64,000 nt of DNA from Rhodobacteraceae bacterium EhC02 (GTDB taxonomy: Bacteria > Pseudomonadota > Alphaproteobacteria > Rhodobacterales > Rhodobacteraceae). The notes beneath the pieces are model-generated. The model saw nothing but the letters and a program-made list of their open reading frames with translations. It ran no database searches and was not told where the DNA came from. A program made the position numbers and the translations under genes. The stretch covers positions 213,902 through 277,901 of the forward strand of contig LXYH01000045.1 in the NCBI GenBank assembly GCA_001650895.1, read 5' to 3'. Shown piece by piece: positions 52,140 through 61,378 of this stretch (position 1 is its first letter; each line of letters opens with the position of its first letter).

Positions 52140-52170
52140 CGTCTGGTCCGAGCAAACGACTGAACCATCG

Positions 52171-52206
52171 GGGCTTTGGTGAACAACTCCACCAAAGCCC
52201 GTTTTA
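52171..52206 (+). terminator. Intrinsic terminator after small secreted protein gene
   Basis: A perfect 11-bp stem GGGCTTTGGTG/CACCAAAGCCC (52171-52181 and 52190-52200) with an 8-base loop, followed by GTTTTA, begins 31 bases after the stop codon. Confidence 0.9.
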
Positions 52207-52338
52207 CTGGAAACAGGGGGCTTCTCGGCGCATGCGGGCCAGTCTCGGTCTGGATGGTCTGCCCTCGCAGGTTCCGGGCGTTCATCACCTGAACCTGGCC
52301 CACCGCGAAAGGGTCTGGTCCGGGTTTTGCACCGCCGC

Positions 52339-53283
52339 TCAGGGCCAGTCGGCATAGGATTGCGTTGGACGCGTATCGGCCCCCTTTTCGTTGTCGCGCA
52401 GGGTGCGACGCCAAGCGCCAGGACGAACGCCATAGATGGCCTTGAAAAAATTGCTGAACTGGGCGGCCGAGCGGAAACCCAGAAACTCGGCGATCTGGTC
52501 GAGCGTCATTGACGACCTTTCCAGCAGAACCTGCGCCTCGTATCCAAGGCGTTCATGGATCAGCCTCAGCGGGGCCTTTCCCAGGGTGCGATGACAGATG
52601 TCATGCAGGCGATCCGCGGACATGTTCAAGGTTTCGGCATAACGCGCAACTGACCAGCGGTCGCGAAAATGCGTCTCCAGCGCCTGTCGGAATTGCTGCA
52701 GGATCAGCGATGGTCGCGCCCCGGCCTGGCGCAGATCGTCCGGGCGGGCGGCATAGCGCCAGAGCATCACAAGGATCACGCGGACCTGTGCCTCGATCAC
52801 GGTAGCTGATCCAGATGCCCGCCCAGCCGCTTCGCGCAGGATCAGATCGAAGCAACCGGAAATGTCACGATAAAGACTGTCGCGCTCTTCAAGCGGCAGA
52901 TGCACGACGCGCTCTGACAGGACACGCAGATCAACAGCCTCGGGTTTGACGCCGATCGCGTTCGCAAGTGATGTCTCGCCCATGACAAGATGGCCGCCAA
53001 CCGTACCTGCCCTTGCGCGGATCCTTTGATTGCGGTCCCATGGCAGCCAGATCAGCGCAGGTCCTGCGAAACTTGTGCTCTTGCCGTCCCGGGTGCTGAC
53101 CAGCTGACCGCTTTCCAGCAAGATCACCCACCAGCTGCGCGCGTGCAGGTCGACCAGCCCGCCCAGAACCTTGTCTTGCAGACCGGACTGAATGACCTCG
53201 GCATGAAAGGGAACAGGCTGAGGCCCTTTTGCGGGCTCAGGCGATCCGGGCTTCCGCGTTGATCTGGAGGTAATTCGGGACAT
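52339..53283 (-). CDS. AraC-family transcriptional regulator
   Basis: 314 residues. An N-terminal cupin-like ligand-binding region (about 25-130, SWWVILLESGQLV...FAGPALIWLPWD) and a C-terminal pair of HTH motifs (WSVARYAETLNMSADRLHDICHRTLGKAPLRLIHERL and MTLDQIAEFLGFRSAAQFSNFFKAIYGVRPGAWRRT). The form resembles regulators of aromatic-acid genes such as PobR or HpaA. Divergent from the aldehyde dehydrogenase gene, so it most likely activates the catabolic and transport block. Confidence 0.9.
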   Translation of the reverse strand: MSRITSRSTRKPGSPEPAKGPQPVPFHAEVIQSGLQDKVLGGLVDLHARSWWVILLESGQLVSTRDGKSTSFAGPALIWLPWDRNQRIRARAGTVGGHLVMGETSLANAIGVKPEAVDLRVLSERVVHLPLEERDSLYRDISGCFDLILREAAGRASGSATVIEAQVRVILVMLWRYAARPDDLRQAGARPSLILQQFRQALETHFRDRWSVARYAETLNMSADRLHDICHRTLGKAPLRLIHERLGYEAQVLLERSSMTLDQIAEFLGFRSAAQFSNFFKAIYGVRPGAWRRTLRDNEKGADTRPTQSYADWP

Positions 53284-53431
53284 TTCACCGGTTTTTGTAA
53301 ATTTTTCGCCATATTTTCACATTTTTATGCAGTTCCCTACTGATATTTTAAGTTTTGTTGAAAGTGGCGGCGCCGCGCATCGCGACTGGGGAGAGTTGCA
53401 GCCGGCCCGCGCCTCGGGGGAGGATACCGGA
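53284..53431. promoter_or_regulatory. Divergent araC-type/aldehyde dehydrogenase promoter region
   Basis: AT-rich from 53284 to 53360 (TTTTTGTAAATTTTT...ATTTTTATG), then GC-rich up to a strong GGGGGAGG (53416-53423). If the dehydrogenase starts at TTG 53432 this 148-base region is wholly regulatory; if at 53327 only 43 bases separate the genes. Confidence 0.5.
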
Positions 53432-54832
53432 TTGGACGCTGAACGGGTGTTTCAAAGCCCGTCCTTGACATCACCATTCAGGGTGGTGCCTTCGGGCCAG
53501 AGCGCGGCTGATGCGGCAGCCAATGCCGCTGCGGCGGCGTTCTGGGATTGGTCGTCTCGTCCGGCGGAAGACCGCGCCGCTCATCTTCGGAATATGGCCG
53601 ATGCGCTTGATGGCAGCCGCGCGCTTTTGGTGGATCTGGCCGCGCACGAAGTCGGCGCGGCGCCACGCTGGACAGAGTTCAACATCGACCTTGCCCTGCG
53701 GATCCTGCACCAGTCCGCCGAACTGCCTTTCCTGTTGGCGGATCGGCACATGCCCCCAGGCGCCGACGGCAGCCTGTCGATCCTGCGCCGACAGCCGGTG
53801 GGCGTTGTCCTTGGCATCGCGGCCTGGAATGCGCCGATCACCCTTGCCGTGCGGGCGATTGCAACGCCCATGGCCTGCGGCAATACCGTTGTTCTGAAAG
53901 GGTCGGAACATTGCCCCCAGACACATCGGGCGGTCGTCGACATCCTGAACGGGTCGGGCTTGCCGAAAGGTGTGGCAAATGTGGTGACCGCCCTGCCCGA
54001 CCAGTCCGAACCCATCGTCAATCACCTGATCGCCCATCCCGCCGTCCGTCGTGTCAACTTCACCGGATCGACACGTGTCGGCAGACAGGTCGCCGTGACC
54101 GCCGCGCAGTATCTGAAGCGTTGCGTGCTGGAACTGAGCGGCAAGGCCGCGTTGATCGTGCTGGAGGATGCCGATCTTGACGCGGCCGTCGATGCGGCGA
54201 CGCATGGGGCGTTTTTCAATCAGGGCCAGGTCTGCATGTCGACCGAACGGGTCATCGTGCTTGAGGCCATAGCGGACAGTTTCGTCGAAAAACTGGTCCA
54301 GAGGACACGTGGCCTGCGCGCGGCGGATCCGCGGCGTGAAACCGCCCCGCTTGGCACGATGATCCACGCCGCCGCAGCCGAGCGCGTGGCCGCACTGATC
54401 CGCGACGCACAGGACAAAGGTGCCGAACTGCTGATCGGTGGCCGGGTCGAGGGCGCGGTGATGCAGCCCGCGGTGATCGACCATGTCTCGTCCAACATGG
54501 CGATCTATCACGAGGAAAGCTTTGGCCCTGTTGCCTCGATCCTGCGCGTACAGGACGAGGAAGAAGCGCTCTCGATCGCCAATGATACCGAATACGGTCT
54601 GGCCTCGGCGATCTTCAGCCGGGACACGGATCGCGCGCTTGCCATGGCGGAACGGTTGGAAACCGGGATCTGCCATATCAACGGCTCGACGGTCTACGAT
54701 GACCCCGCAATGCCTTTCGGGGGGATGAAGGCCAGCGGATACGGACGCTTCGGCGGAGATACCGCCCTGGATGAATTCACTGAATTGCGCTGGATCGCGA
54801 TGCATCCCGAAGGAGCGCGACACAGTTTGTGA
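53432..54832 (+). CDS. Aldehyde dehydrogenase (aromatic-aldehyde type)
   Basis: NAD(P)-dependent oxidation of an aldehyde to its acid. 466 residues from TTG 53432, chosen because GGGGGAGG lies 8 bases before it; an ATG at 53327 would add 35 residues but has no ribosome-binding site. Catalytic Cys268 (GQVCMS) and Glu234 (LELSGK) are 34 residues apart as in the family, and GSTRVGR supplies the cofactor site. Sequence style fits vanillin/salicylaldehyde dehydrogenases. Activated probably by the divergent AraC regulator and followed by the importer genes. Confidence 0.92.
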   Translation: MDAERVFQSPSLTSPFRVVPSGQSAADAAANAAAAAFWDWSSRPAEDRAAHLRNMADALDGSRALLVDLAAHEVGAAPRWTEFNIDLALRILHQSAELPFLLADRHMPPGADGSLSILRRQPVGVVLGIAAWNAPITLAVRAIATPMACGNTVVLKGSEHCPQTHRAVVDILNGSGLPKGVANVVTALPDQSEPIVNHLIAHPAVRRVNFTGSTRVGRQVAVTAAQYLKRCVLELSGKAALIVLEDADLDAAVDAATHGAFFNQGQVCMSTERVIVLEAIADSFVEKLVQRTRGLRAADPRRETAPLGTMIHAAAAERVAALIRDAQDKGAELLIGGRVEGAVMQPAVIDHVSSNMAIYHEESFGPVASILRVQDEEEALSIANDTEYGLASAIFSRDTDRALAMAERLETGICHINGSTVYDDPAMPFGGMKASGYGRFGGDTALDEFTELRWIAMHPEGARHSL

Positions 54833-54894
54833 ACAGGTGCCACCAAGAGCACCGACAAGACGACACCAACACCTGACCCTGGAGGAGGATCAAG

Positions 54895-56094
54895 ATGAAA
54901 CGCAGAACAGCCTTGAAATTCGCGGCGGCCCTGGCACTGACGACCAGCCTTGCCACCGGCGCCGTCAGCGCCGAAACGATCAAGATCGGCGCCGCAGCGC
55001 CCAAGACCGGCCCGCTGGCCGGTGGTGCCGCAGTCAGCCAGTGGCCGAACGTGCAGCTTTGGGCGGCACAGGTCAACGAGCGTGGCGGGATCAATGTCGG
55101 CGGCACGATGATGCCGGTCGAAGTGATCGAATACGATGACCAGACCAACCCCGGCGAGACGATCAAGGCCATTCAGCGCCTTGCCACACAGGACGAGGTG
55201 AATTTCATTGTCTCGCCCTATGGCACCGGCCTTGTCGTCGCGGCCGCGCCGATCTTTGCGCGCTACGGCTATCCGCTGATCGCCGTGTCGGCGATCACCG
55301 ACCAGCAGCCCGCCCTGTCCAAGCAGTTCCCGGACATGTTCTTCACCCTTGGCACCACCTCTGCCCTGGCCGAGGACACCGTGAAGATCCTGACCGACAT
55401 GCGCGACGGCGGTCAGCTGGGCAACAAGATCGCCATGGTCAACGTGGCCGATGCCTTCGGGATCGAACTGGCCGAGGTGGCGCGGGGCAAGTTCAAGGAA
55501 GCCGGGTTCGAGATCGTCTATGACTCGTCCTATCCGCTGGGCACGCAGGATCTTTCGCCCGTGATGAAGGGCGCGAAAGCGGCTGCACCCGATGCCTTCG
55601 TGGCATGGTCCTATCCGCCCGACACCTTTGCGCTGACCGAACAGGCGATCATCGAGGATCTGCAGGTGCAAGCCTTCTACACCGCCGTGGCGACCCCGTT
55701 CCCCGGCTATGGCGCCCGGTTCGGCGCTGCAGCCAATGGCGTGATGGGGCCGGGCGGCGTCAATGTCGACGATCCCAAGTTCCAGGAATATGCCGCTGCC
55801 CACGAGACGATCACCGGGGCAAAGCCTGACTTCTGGGCTTCCGCCACGACCTATGCCTCGCTTCAGATCCTAGAGCAGTCGATCGAAGCAGTCGGGCTGG
55901 ATCGCAAGGCCGTCGCCGATCACCTGCGCAGCGGCACATTCGATACCGTGCTGGGGCCGATCAGCTTCGACGAGAACAACAACAACCAGGCGTTCTGGAC
56001 CGTTGGTCAGTGGCAGGATGGTGTGTTCAAGGGCGTCGCGTCGCGTGGTCGCGAGGGCGCTGTGCCCGTGATCCTCAAGGATGGCTGGCAGTAA
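54895..56094 (+). CDS. ABC importer substrate-binding protein (branched-chain/aromatic type)
   Basis: 399 residues with a signal peptide (MKRRTALKFAAALALTTSLATG, cleavage near VSAET) and a Peripla_BP_6 fold (KIGAAAPKTGPLAGGAA, FIVSPYGTGLVVAAAPIFARYG). Such proteins bind branched-chain amino acids, amides or aromatic acids; with aldehyde and alcohol dehydrogenases around it, an aromatic ligand is most likely. GGAGGA lies before the start. A strong hairpin follows the gene. Confidence 0.92.
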   Translation: MKRRTALKFAAALALTTSLATGAVSAETIKIGAAAPKTGPLAGGAAVSQWPNVQLWAAQVNERGGINVGGTMMPVEVIEYDDQTNPGETIKAIQRLATQDEVNFIVSPYGTGLVVAAAPIFARYGYPLIAVSAITDQQPALSKQFPDMFFTLGTTSALAEDTVKILTDMRDGGQLGNKIAMVNVADAFGIELAEVARGKFKEAGFEIVYDSSYPLGTQDLSPVMKGAKAAAPDAFVAWSYPPDTFALTEQAIIEDLQVQAFYTAVATPFPGYGARFGAAANGVMGPGGVNVDDPKFQEYAAAHETITGAKPDFWASATTYASLQILEQSIEAVGLDRKAVADHLRSGTFDTVLGPISFDENNNNQAFWTVGQWQDGVFKGVASRGREGAVPVILKDGWQ

Positions 56095-56106
56095 GACCGG
56101 CGTTTC

Positions 56107-56134
56107 GGGTGCCCTGGTTTCGACCGGGGCACCC
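56107..56134 (+). other. Very stable intercistronic hairpin
   Basis: A 12-bp stem with one G-U pair and a TTCG loop (56107-56134), 12 bases after the binding-protein stop and with no U-tail. Such hairpins protect the upstream mRNA from 3' decay, which would raise the binding protein over the membrane parts. Confidence 0.75.
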
Positions 56135-56169
56135 ATGCTGGCGCGGGGAATGGCGGGAACGGGACGCAG

Positions 56170-57036
56170 ATGGATATTCTGATCACAGGGCTTTTGCTGG
56201 GCGGCACCTACGCGCTGATCGCGATGGGGCTGAACCTGCAATATGGCGTGGCCCGCATCATGAACCTGGCCAATGGCGAGATGCTGGTGGCGGGCGGTTT
56301 CGCCGCCTTCTGGATGTACACGGGCGGGCAGATCAGCCCGTTCCTGACCATTTTCCTGCTGGCACCGCTGACATTCGCGCTGAACTGGCTGATCTACAAG
56401 ATCATGCTGCAACCGCTGGTCAAACGCGCCAAGACGCGCGGGCAGCTTGAGACGGACAGCATCCTTGCCACCTTCGGTCTCTCCTTCGTCATGGTCGGGC
56501 TGATGCTGATGGTCTTTGGCGGCGACTATTTCAATTATTCCTACCTGGCGCGGCCCATCGTGATCGCGGGCGATACATTCGCGCTGAACCGGGTCGCCTC
56601 TTTCCTGGGGGCGGTGGTGATCTGTGGCGCGCTCTACATCTGGCTGAACCGCAGCAGACCGGGCCTGTCGATCCGCGCCATCGCGGTGGCGCCGGAGAGC
56701 GCGCGGCTGGTGGGCATCAACGTAGGCCATCTGGCCGCGCTGGCCTTTGCCCTTGGGGGTGCCGTGACAGCGGTCGGCGGCGCACTTTTGTCGACCTACC
56801 TGACACTTGATGCGTCAACCGGTGTGATCTTCACGCTCAAGGCCTTGATCATCGTGATCATGGGCGGCGTCGGTGACGTGCGCGGCACCATCGTCGCGGC
56901 CCTGCTTCTGGGTGTGGTGGAAACCCTTGTCGCCACTCTGCTCGATCCGGGCCTGACGCTGGCGGCGGCCTATACGCTTTTCATCCTGATCCTTCTGTTC
57001 CGCCCGCAAGGCCTTTTCGGAAAGAAGCCCACATGA
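56170..57036 (+). CDS. Branched-chain-type ABC permease (LivH)
   Basis: 288 residues, about eight membrane helices, BPD_transp_2 family (MDILITGLLLGGTYALIAMGLNLQYGVARIMNLANGEML). C-terminal EAA-like loop and FRPQGLFGKK end are typical of LivH. Overlaps the next permease by 4 bases. Confidence 0.93.
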   Translation: MDILITGLLLGGTYALIAMGLNLQYGVARIMNLANGEMLVAGGFAAFWMYTGGQISPFLTIFLLAPLTFALNWLIYKIMLQPLVKRAKTRGQLETDSILATFGLSFVMVGLMLMVFGGDYFNYSYLARPIVIAGDTFALNRVASFLGAVVICGALYIWLNRSRPGLSIRAIAVAPESARLVGINVGHLAALAFALGGAVTAVGGALLSTYLTLDASTGVIFTLKALIIVIMGGVGDVRGTIVAALLLGVVETLVATLLDPGLTLAAAYTLFILILLFRPQGLFGKKPT

Positions 57037-57971
57037 CCGGAACGGATATCCGAAACCTCTGCCTTTCTGCGCTGGCGCTTGGCATTTGCGCCCTGCTGCC
57101 GCTGTCTGGATCCGGCTACTGGCTGTCGATTGGTGTCACCATCGTGATGTTCACCGCGCTGGCGACAAGCTGGGCGCTGTTTTCGGGCCCCACGCATTAC
57201 ATCTCGCTGGCAACGGCGGCGTTTTTCGGTGTCGGCACCTATGTGACCGGGCTGGGTTTCGAAACCCTGCCGTTCTGGTCGCTGGTGGGGATAGCGGCCG
57301 TCCTTGGCGCGGTGCTGGCCGCATTGGTCGGGCTGGCCACGCTGCGCCTGTCCGGCGTCTATTTCGTGATCTTCACACTCGGTCTGGCCGAACTGGTCCG
57401 GCAGGTCATCACCTGGGTGCAGAACCGGTCCGGGCAGAAGGGCCTGTATGTGCTGACCGACATTTCCGAGGCCGACATCTACTGGATGCTTCTGGCCCTC
57501 GCGGGGGCCGTGTTTCTGGCAGGCTGGCTGATCGGGCGGTCGCGGCTGGGCTTTGCGCTGCGCATCATCGGGGATGATGAAACCGTCGCGGTGCATTCCG
57601 GCATCAACACCGCGCTGTCCAAGGTGCTGCTGTTCATGGTGCCGGGGTCGGTCGCGGCCATGACCGGCGCAATCCTGGCGCCACGCTATGTCTATATCGA
57701 ACCCAGCCTTGCCTTTGCGCCGATGCTGTCATTCCAGGTGGTGATCATGGCGCTGTTGGGCGGGGCCGGACGCCTGTGGGGGCCGCTTGTCGGTGTCATC
57801 CCCTTCACGCTGCTGTGGGAAAGCATTTCGTCCAGCTTCCCGCAACAGACAACGCTGCTTCTGGGTGTCGCCTTCCTGGTCATCGTATACCTGCTGCCAC
57901 GCGGCTTTGTCGGGTTGCTGGACCAGATCCGGCAACGCGCGGCCCCAAAGGATCCGGAGGCTCAGGCATGA
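57033..57971 (+). CDS. Branched-chain-type ABC permease (LivM)
   Basis: 312 residues, about ten membrane helices, BPD_transp_2 family (YISLATAAFFGVGTYVTGLG, AIRIIGDDETVAVHSGINTALSKVLLFMVPG-like segment near 175-205). Partner of the previous permease; overlaps the first ATPase gene by 4 bases. Confidence 0.92.
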   Translation: MTGTDIRNLCLSALALGICALLPLSGSGYWLSIGVTIVMFTALATSWALFSGPTHYISLATAAFFGVGTYVTGLGFETLPFWSLVGIAAVLGAVLAALVGLATLRLSGVYFVIFTLGLAELVRQVITWVQNRSGQKGLYVLTDISEADIYWMLLALAGAVFLAGWLIGRSRLGFALRIIGDDETVAVHSGINTALSKVLLFMVPGSVAAMTGAILAPRYVYIEPSLAFAPMLSFQVVIMALLGGAGRLWGPLVGVIPFTLLWESISSSFPQQTTLLLGVAFLVIVYLLPRGFVGLLDQIRQRAAPKDPEAQA

Positions 57972-58699
57972 ACACGCCCGTCCTGTCCCTGCGCAATGTG
58001 ACCAAACGCTTCGGCGGCCTGGTGGCGGTGAATGCAATGACCTTCGATGTCGCCGAGCATCAGGTGATGGGCCTGATCGGCCCGAACGGGTCCGGCAAGT
58101 CCACGACGATGAACCTGATCTCGGGCGCGCTGAAAGTGTCCGGTGGCGAGGTCCTGTTGAGGGGCAGCCCGATCACGACCCTGCCCGCCGAACAGATCAA
58201 CCGGCGTGGTATCGCGCGCACCTTTCAGCTGGTGCGTCTGCTGCCGTCGATGAGCGTGCTGGAGAATGTCGTGGCGGGGGCCGTCTTCGGCCACCGTCGC
58301 CGCTGGGGGCACGAGGCGCGCACCCATGCCGAGAGCCTGCTGGCCCGCGTGGGGCTTGAGGGCAAGGGTCATCTGCGCGTGGGGCAACTGACCTACATCG
58401 ACACCAAGCGGGTGGAACTGGCGCGGGTGCTGGCCAGCGACCCCAAGCTTCTGTTGCTGGATGAATGGCTGGCCGGCCTCAACCCGACCGAATTGCAGAT
58501 CGGGATCAGCCTGATCAAGTCGCTGCGCGACGATGGCCGCACGATCATTCTGGTCGAACATGTGATGGATGCGATCCGGTCGCTCTGCGACACCTGCGTG
58601 GTCATGGCCTCGGGCACCAAGATCGCCGAGGGCACGCCGCAGCAGGTCCTGTCCGATCCTGATGTGATCCGCGCCTATCTGGGGGATGACGATGTCTAG
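57968..58699 (+). CDS. ABC importer ATPase, LivG type, altered signature motif
   Basis: 243 residues from ATG 57968. Walker A GPNGSGKST (38-46) and Walker B LLLLDE (161-166) with the following catalytic Glu are intact, and a His switch (VEHVMDAI) is present. The ABC signature, normally LSYGQ or LSGGQ, reads LTYID (141-145), and the D-loop region is DEWLAGLNP with Trp for Pro. This looks like a recognised LivG subgroup, not a broken gene. Overlaps LivF by 8 bases. Confidence 0.9.
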   Translation: MNTPVLSLRNVTKRFGGLVAVNAMTFDVAEHQVMGLIGPNGSGKSTTMNLISGALKVSGGEVLLRGSPITTLPAEQINRRGIARTFQLVRLLPSMSVLENVVAGAVFGHRRRWGHEARTHAESLLARVGLEGKGHLRVGQLTYIDTKRVELARVLASDPKLLLLDEWLAGLNPTELQIGISLIKSLRDDGRTIILVEHVMDAIRSLCDTCVVMASGTKIAEGTPQQVLSDPDVIRAYLGDDDV

Positions 58700-59894
58700 A
58701 ACCGGTGGCCTTGAAGTTCGCAACCTGACGGTCGGCTACGGCAAGCATCGCGCGCTTGACGATGCCTCGGTCACGGTGCGTCCCGGCGAGATCGTCGTGA
58801 TCCTCGGTGCGAACGGGGCGGGCAAATCGACACTTCTCAAGGCCATAAGCGGGATCTGCGAGGGACAGGTCAAGGGGCAGATCACGCTGGATGGCGAAAG
58901 CCTGTCGGGTCTGCCCGCCAACCGGATCCTTGATCAGGGCGTGGCACTGGTGCCCGAGGGGCGCGGCGTGTTCGGCGATCTGACCGTGCGCGAGAACCTG
59001 ATCCTCGGGGCCTATTCGGCGCGCGCGCGCGAGGATCAGGCGACCAATCTGGAACGTGTCCACAGCCTGTTCCCCAAGCTGATCGAACGCAGCGGTCAGG
59101 TGGTGCGCACCATGTCCGGGGGCGAGCAGCAGATGGTCGCCATCGGGCGCGCCATGATGTCGAACCCCAATATCCTGACGCTGGACGAACCCTCGCTGGG
59201 CTTGTCGCCTCTCTTGTGCAAGGAGTTGTTCCAGAACCTGAAAAAGGTGCGCGATCTGGGGATCGGCATCCTGCTGGTGGAACAGAACGCCAAGCAGAGC
59301 CTTGCCATCGCGGATCGCGGCTACCTTCTGGAAAACGCCCATATCGTGCACGAGGACAGCGCCGCCGCCCTGCGCAACGACCCCGCCGTGCAGGCCGCCT
59401 ATCTGGGGGCGGGCGGGGCCGCGGCGCCGCATACGCATGACGCGCCACAGGCCGCTGGTGAGGCTGTGCCCGCCGAGGCCGCGCCACAGGGTTTCACCAT
59501 CGCACCGCGGCCGATGCAGACCGTGTCCGCCGATGCCATCCTTGGCCGGTCGGTGGCCGATCTGGTGGCTGCGGCCAGCCAGCGCCAGCAATCCGCCGTG
59601 ACCGAGAAACGCACAACACCGCCCGCGCCATCCGGGCAGGTCCAGAATGACCGCCTTGCCGCGACACTGGACGAGATCGCGCGCGCCGCACAAGCCGCCC
59701 GCCGCCCCCGCGTGGTCGAGCGTAGCCGCCCGCAGGATCGCCCAAAGGATCGCCCCACCGGGACAACAGCGCAGACACCGCAGCCGCAAGATCACAGCCC
59801 GGCAGCACCGCCGGTCACCATCGAAGTCTACCGCGCCCCGCGCATCGAAGTCTGGCGCCGCAGGCCCGGCGCAGATGATTTCGACCGTTCATAG
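58692..59894 (+). CDS. ABC importer ATPase, LivF type, with long C-terminal extension
   Basis: 400 residues from ATG 58692 (an ATG two codons earlier is possible). Residues 1-240 are a complete LivF: Walker A GANGAGKST (39-47), signature MSGGE (141-145), Walker B ILTLDE (161-166). Residues 241-400 are an Ala/Pro/Gln/Arg-rich extension absent from normal LivF, with an Ala-rich helical patch (SADAILGRSVADLVAAASQR, near 277-296) and an aromatic end. No stop or frameshift separates them, and codon use is uniform. Confidence 0.9.
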   Translation: MSRTGGLEVRNLTVGYGKHRALDDASVTVRPGEIVVILGANGAGKSTLLKAISGICEGQVKGQITLDGESLSGLPANRILDQGVALVPEGRGVFGDLTVRENLILGAYSARAREDQATNLERVHSLFPKLIERSGQVVRTMSGGEQQMVAIGRAMMSNPNILTLDEPSLGLSPLLCKELFQNLKKVRDLGIGILLVEQNAKQSLAIADRGYLLENAHIVHEDSAAALRNDPAVQAAYLGAGGAAAPHTHDAPQAAGEAVPAEAAPQGFTIAPRPMQTVSADAILGRSVADLVAAASQRQQSAVTEKRTTPPAPSGQVQNDRLAATLDEIARAAQAARRPRVVERSRPQDRPKDRPTGTTAQTPQPQDHSPAAPPVTIEVYRAPRIEVWRRRPGADDFDRS

Positions 59895-59905
59895 GAGAAA
59901 CGCAA

Positions 59906-61378
59906 ATGCTGGATTCCCCCCTCTCGAAAACCGTCAAGGGCATGTATGTCGGCGGCAACTGGGTCGCCGGTCAGGGCAGTTTTGACGACATCAACCCGTC
60001 TGACGGATCGCTTTATGCGCGCATCCCCGATGGGGGCCGTGCCGAGACGCGCGCCGCCATCGCCGCGGCACAAGCCGCGTTTCCGGCATGGTCGAACCTG
60101 ATGTTTCAGGAGCGTGCGCATTACATGCTCAAGATCGCCGATGTCTGGGAAAGGCGCGCGCCCGATTTCGTGGCCGCCGCACAGGCCGAAGGTGGCGGCT
60201 GGTTCGGCAAGGGCATGTTCGAGGCCGGCTATGTGGCCGAGGTGTTCCGCGCCGCCGCCGGGGTTCTTTACGGCTCCATCGGCGAGGTGCTGCCATCCGA
60301 GCATGGCAAGTTCTCGACCGCCGTACGCTATCCGATGGGGGTGATCAGCGTCATCAGCCCGTGGAACATGCCCGGCATCCTGACCGCGCGCGGCTTTGCC
60401 TTTCCCATGGCTGCAGGCAACACGATCGTGCTCAAACCCTCCGAGGATACGCCTTATGCGGGCGGGCTTTTCTTCGCCGAAGTGCTGGAGGAAGCGGGCA
60501 TCCCCAAGGGCGTGTTCAACGTCATCACCTGTTCGCGCGAGCGCGTGCAGGAGATGGGCGACGAGATGATCGAGAACCCGCTGGTCAAGGGCATCTCCTT
60601 CACCGGATCGACTCCCGTGGGCCGTCAGATCGCCGCCAAGGCGGGTGCGCATCTCAAGAAATGCTGCGTCGAACTGGGCGGCAAGGACAGCCTGATCGTG
60701 CTGGAAGACGCCGATATGGAGCGTGCGACCAGTGCGGCCAGCTTCGGCAGTTTCATGCATCAGGGCCAGATCTGCATGAGCGTCGAAAAGGTGCTGGTGC
60801 AGGAGAGCATGTACGCCGATTTCCTGCGCCAATTCGTGGCGCGGGCGTCCAGGCTCAAGACCGGAGACACCAAGGACAAGGCCAATGTGATCGGCCCGCT
60901 GATCAACGAACGACAGGTCGTCCGCGTCAAGCACCAGATCGAGGATGCGCTGGCCAAGGGCGCCAAGGCCGTTCTGGGGGGCCGCGTCTGGGATCGCTAT
61001 GTGGAACCCACGATCCTGACGAACGTGACCCCCGACATGGCCGTCTGGCGGGACGAGACCTTTGGCCCCGTGGCCGTGGTCGTCCCCTTCAAGACCGATG
61101 CCGAGGCGATTGCCCTGAACAATGACACCGAATACGGGCTGTCCGCCGGGATCATCACCCGCAACGAGGAACGCGCCCTGCGCATGGCGCGCCAGCTTGA
61201 AACCGGGATGTGCCACGTCAACTGCTCGTCCATCAATGACGAACCGCATGTGCCCTTCGGCGGCTCCAAAGCCTCGGGCCTGGGGCGGCACGGCGGCAAG
61301 TGGTCACTTGAAACCTTTACCGAAACGCGCTGGATCACGCTGGACCGTGGCCACCGCCCCTATCCGCCGGTGTTCTGA
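59906..61378 (+). CDS. Aldehyde dehydrogenase (coniferyl/benzaldehyde type)
   Basis: 490 residues. Catalytic Cys290 (GQICMSVEK) and Glu256 (ELGGKD) 34 apart, with GSTPVGRQ and PWNMPG loops. The family profile suggests aromatic or aryl-propenal aldehydes (vanillin, benzaldehyde or coniferyl aldehyde). GGAG lies before the ATG, and the stop overlaps the next start by one base. A second dehydrogenase for the same or the next aldehyde in the pathway. Confidence 0.92.
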   Translation: MLDSPLSKTVKGMYVGGNWVAGQGSFDDINPSDGSLYARIPDGGRAETRAAIAAAQAAFPAWSNLMFQERAHYMLKIADVWERRAPDFVAAAQAEGGGWFGKGMFEAGYVAEVFRAAAGVLYGSIGEVLPSEHGKFSTAVRYPMGVISVISPWNMPGILTARGFAFPMAAGNTIVLKPSEDTPYAGGLFFAEVLEEAGIPKGVFNVITCSRERVQEMGDEMIENPLVKGISFTGSTPVGRQIAAKAGAHLKKCCVELGGKDSLIVLEDADMERATSAASFGSFMHQGQICMSVEKVLVQESMYADFLRQFVARASRLKTGDTKDKANVIGPLINERQVVRVKHQIEDALAKGAKAVLGGRVWDRYVEPTILTNVTPDMAVWRDETFGPVAVVVPFKTDAEAIALNNDTEYGLSAGIITRNEERALRMARQLETGMCHVNCSSINDEPHVPFGGSKASGLGRHGGKWSLETFTETRWITLDRGHRPYPPVF

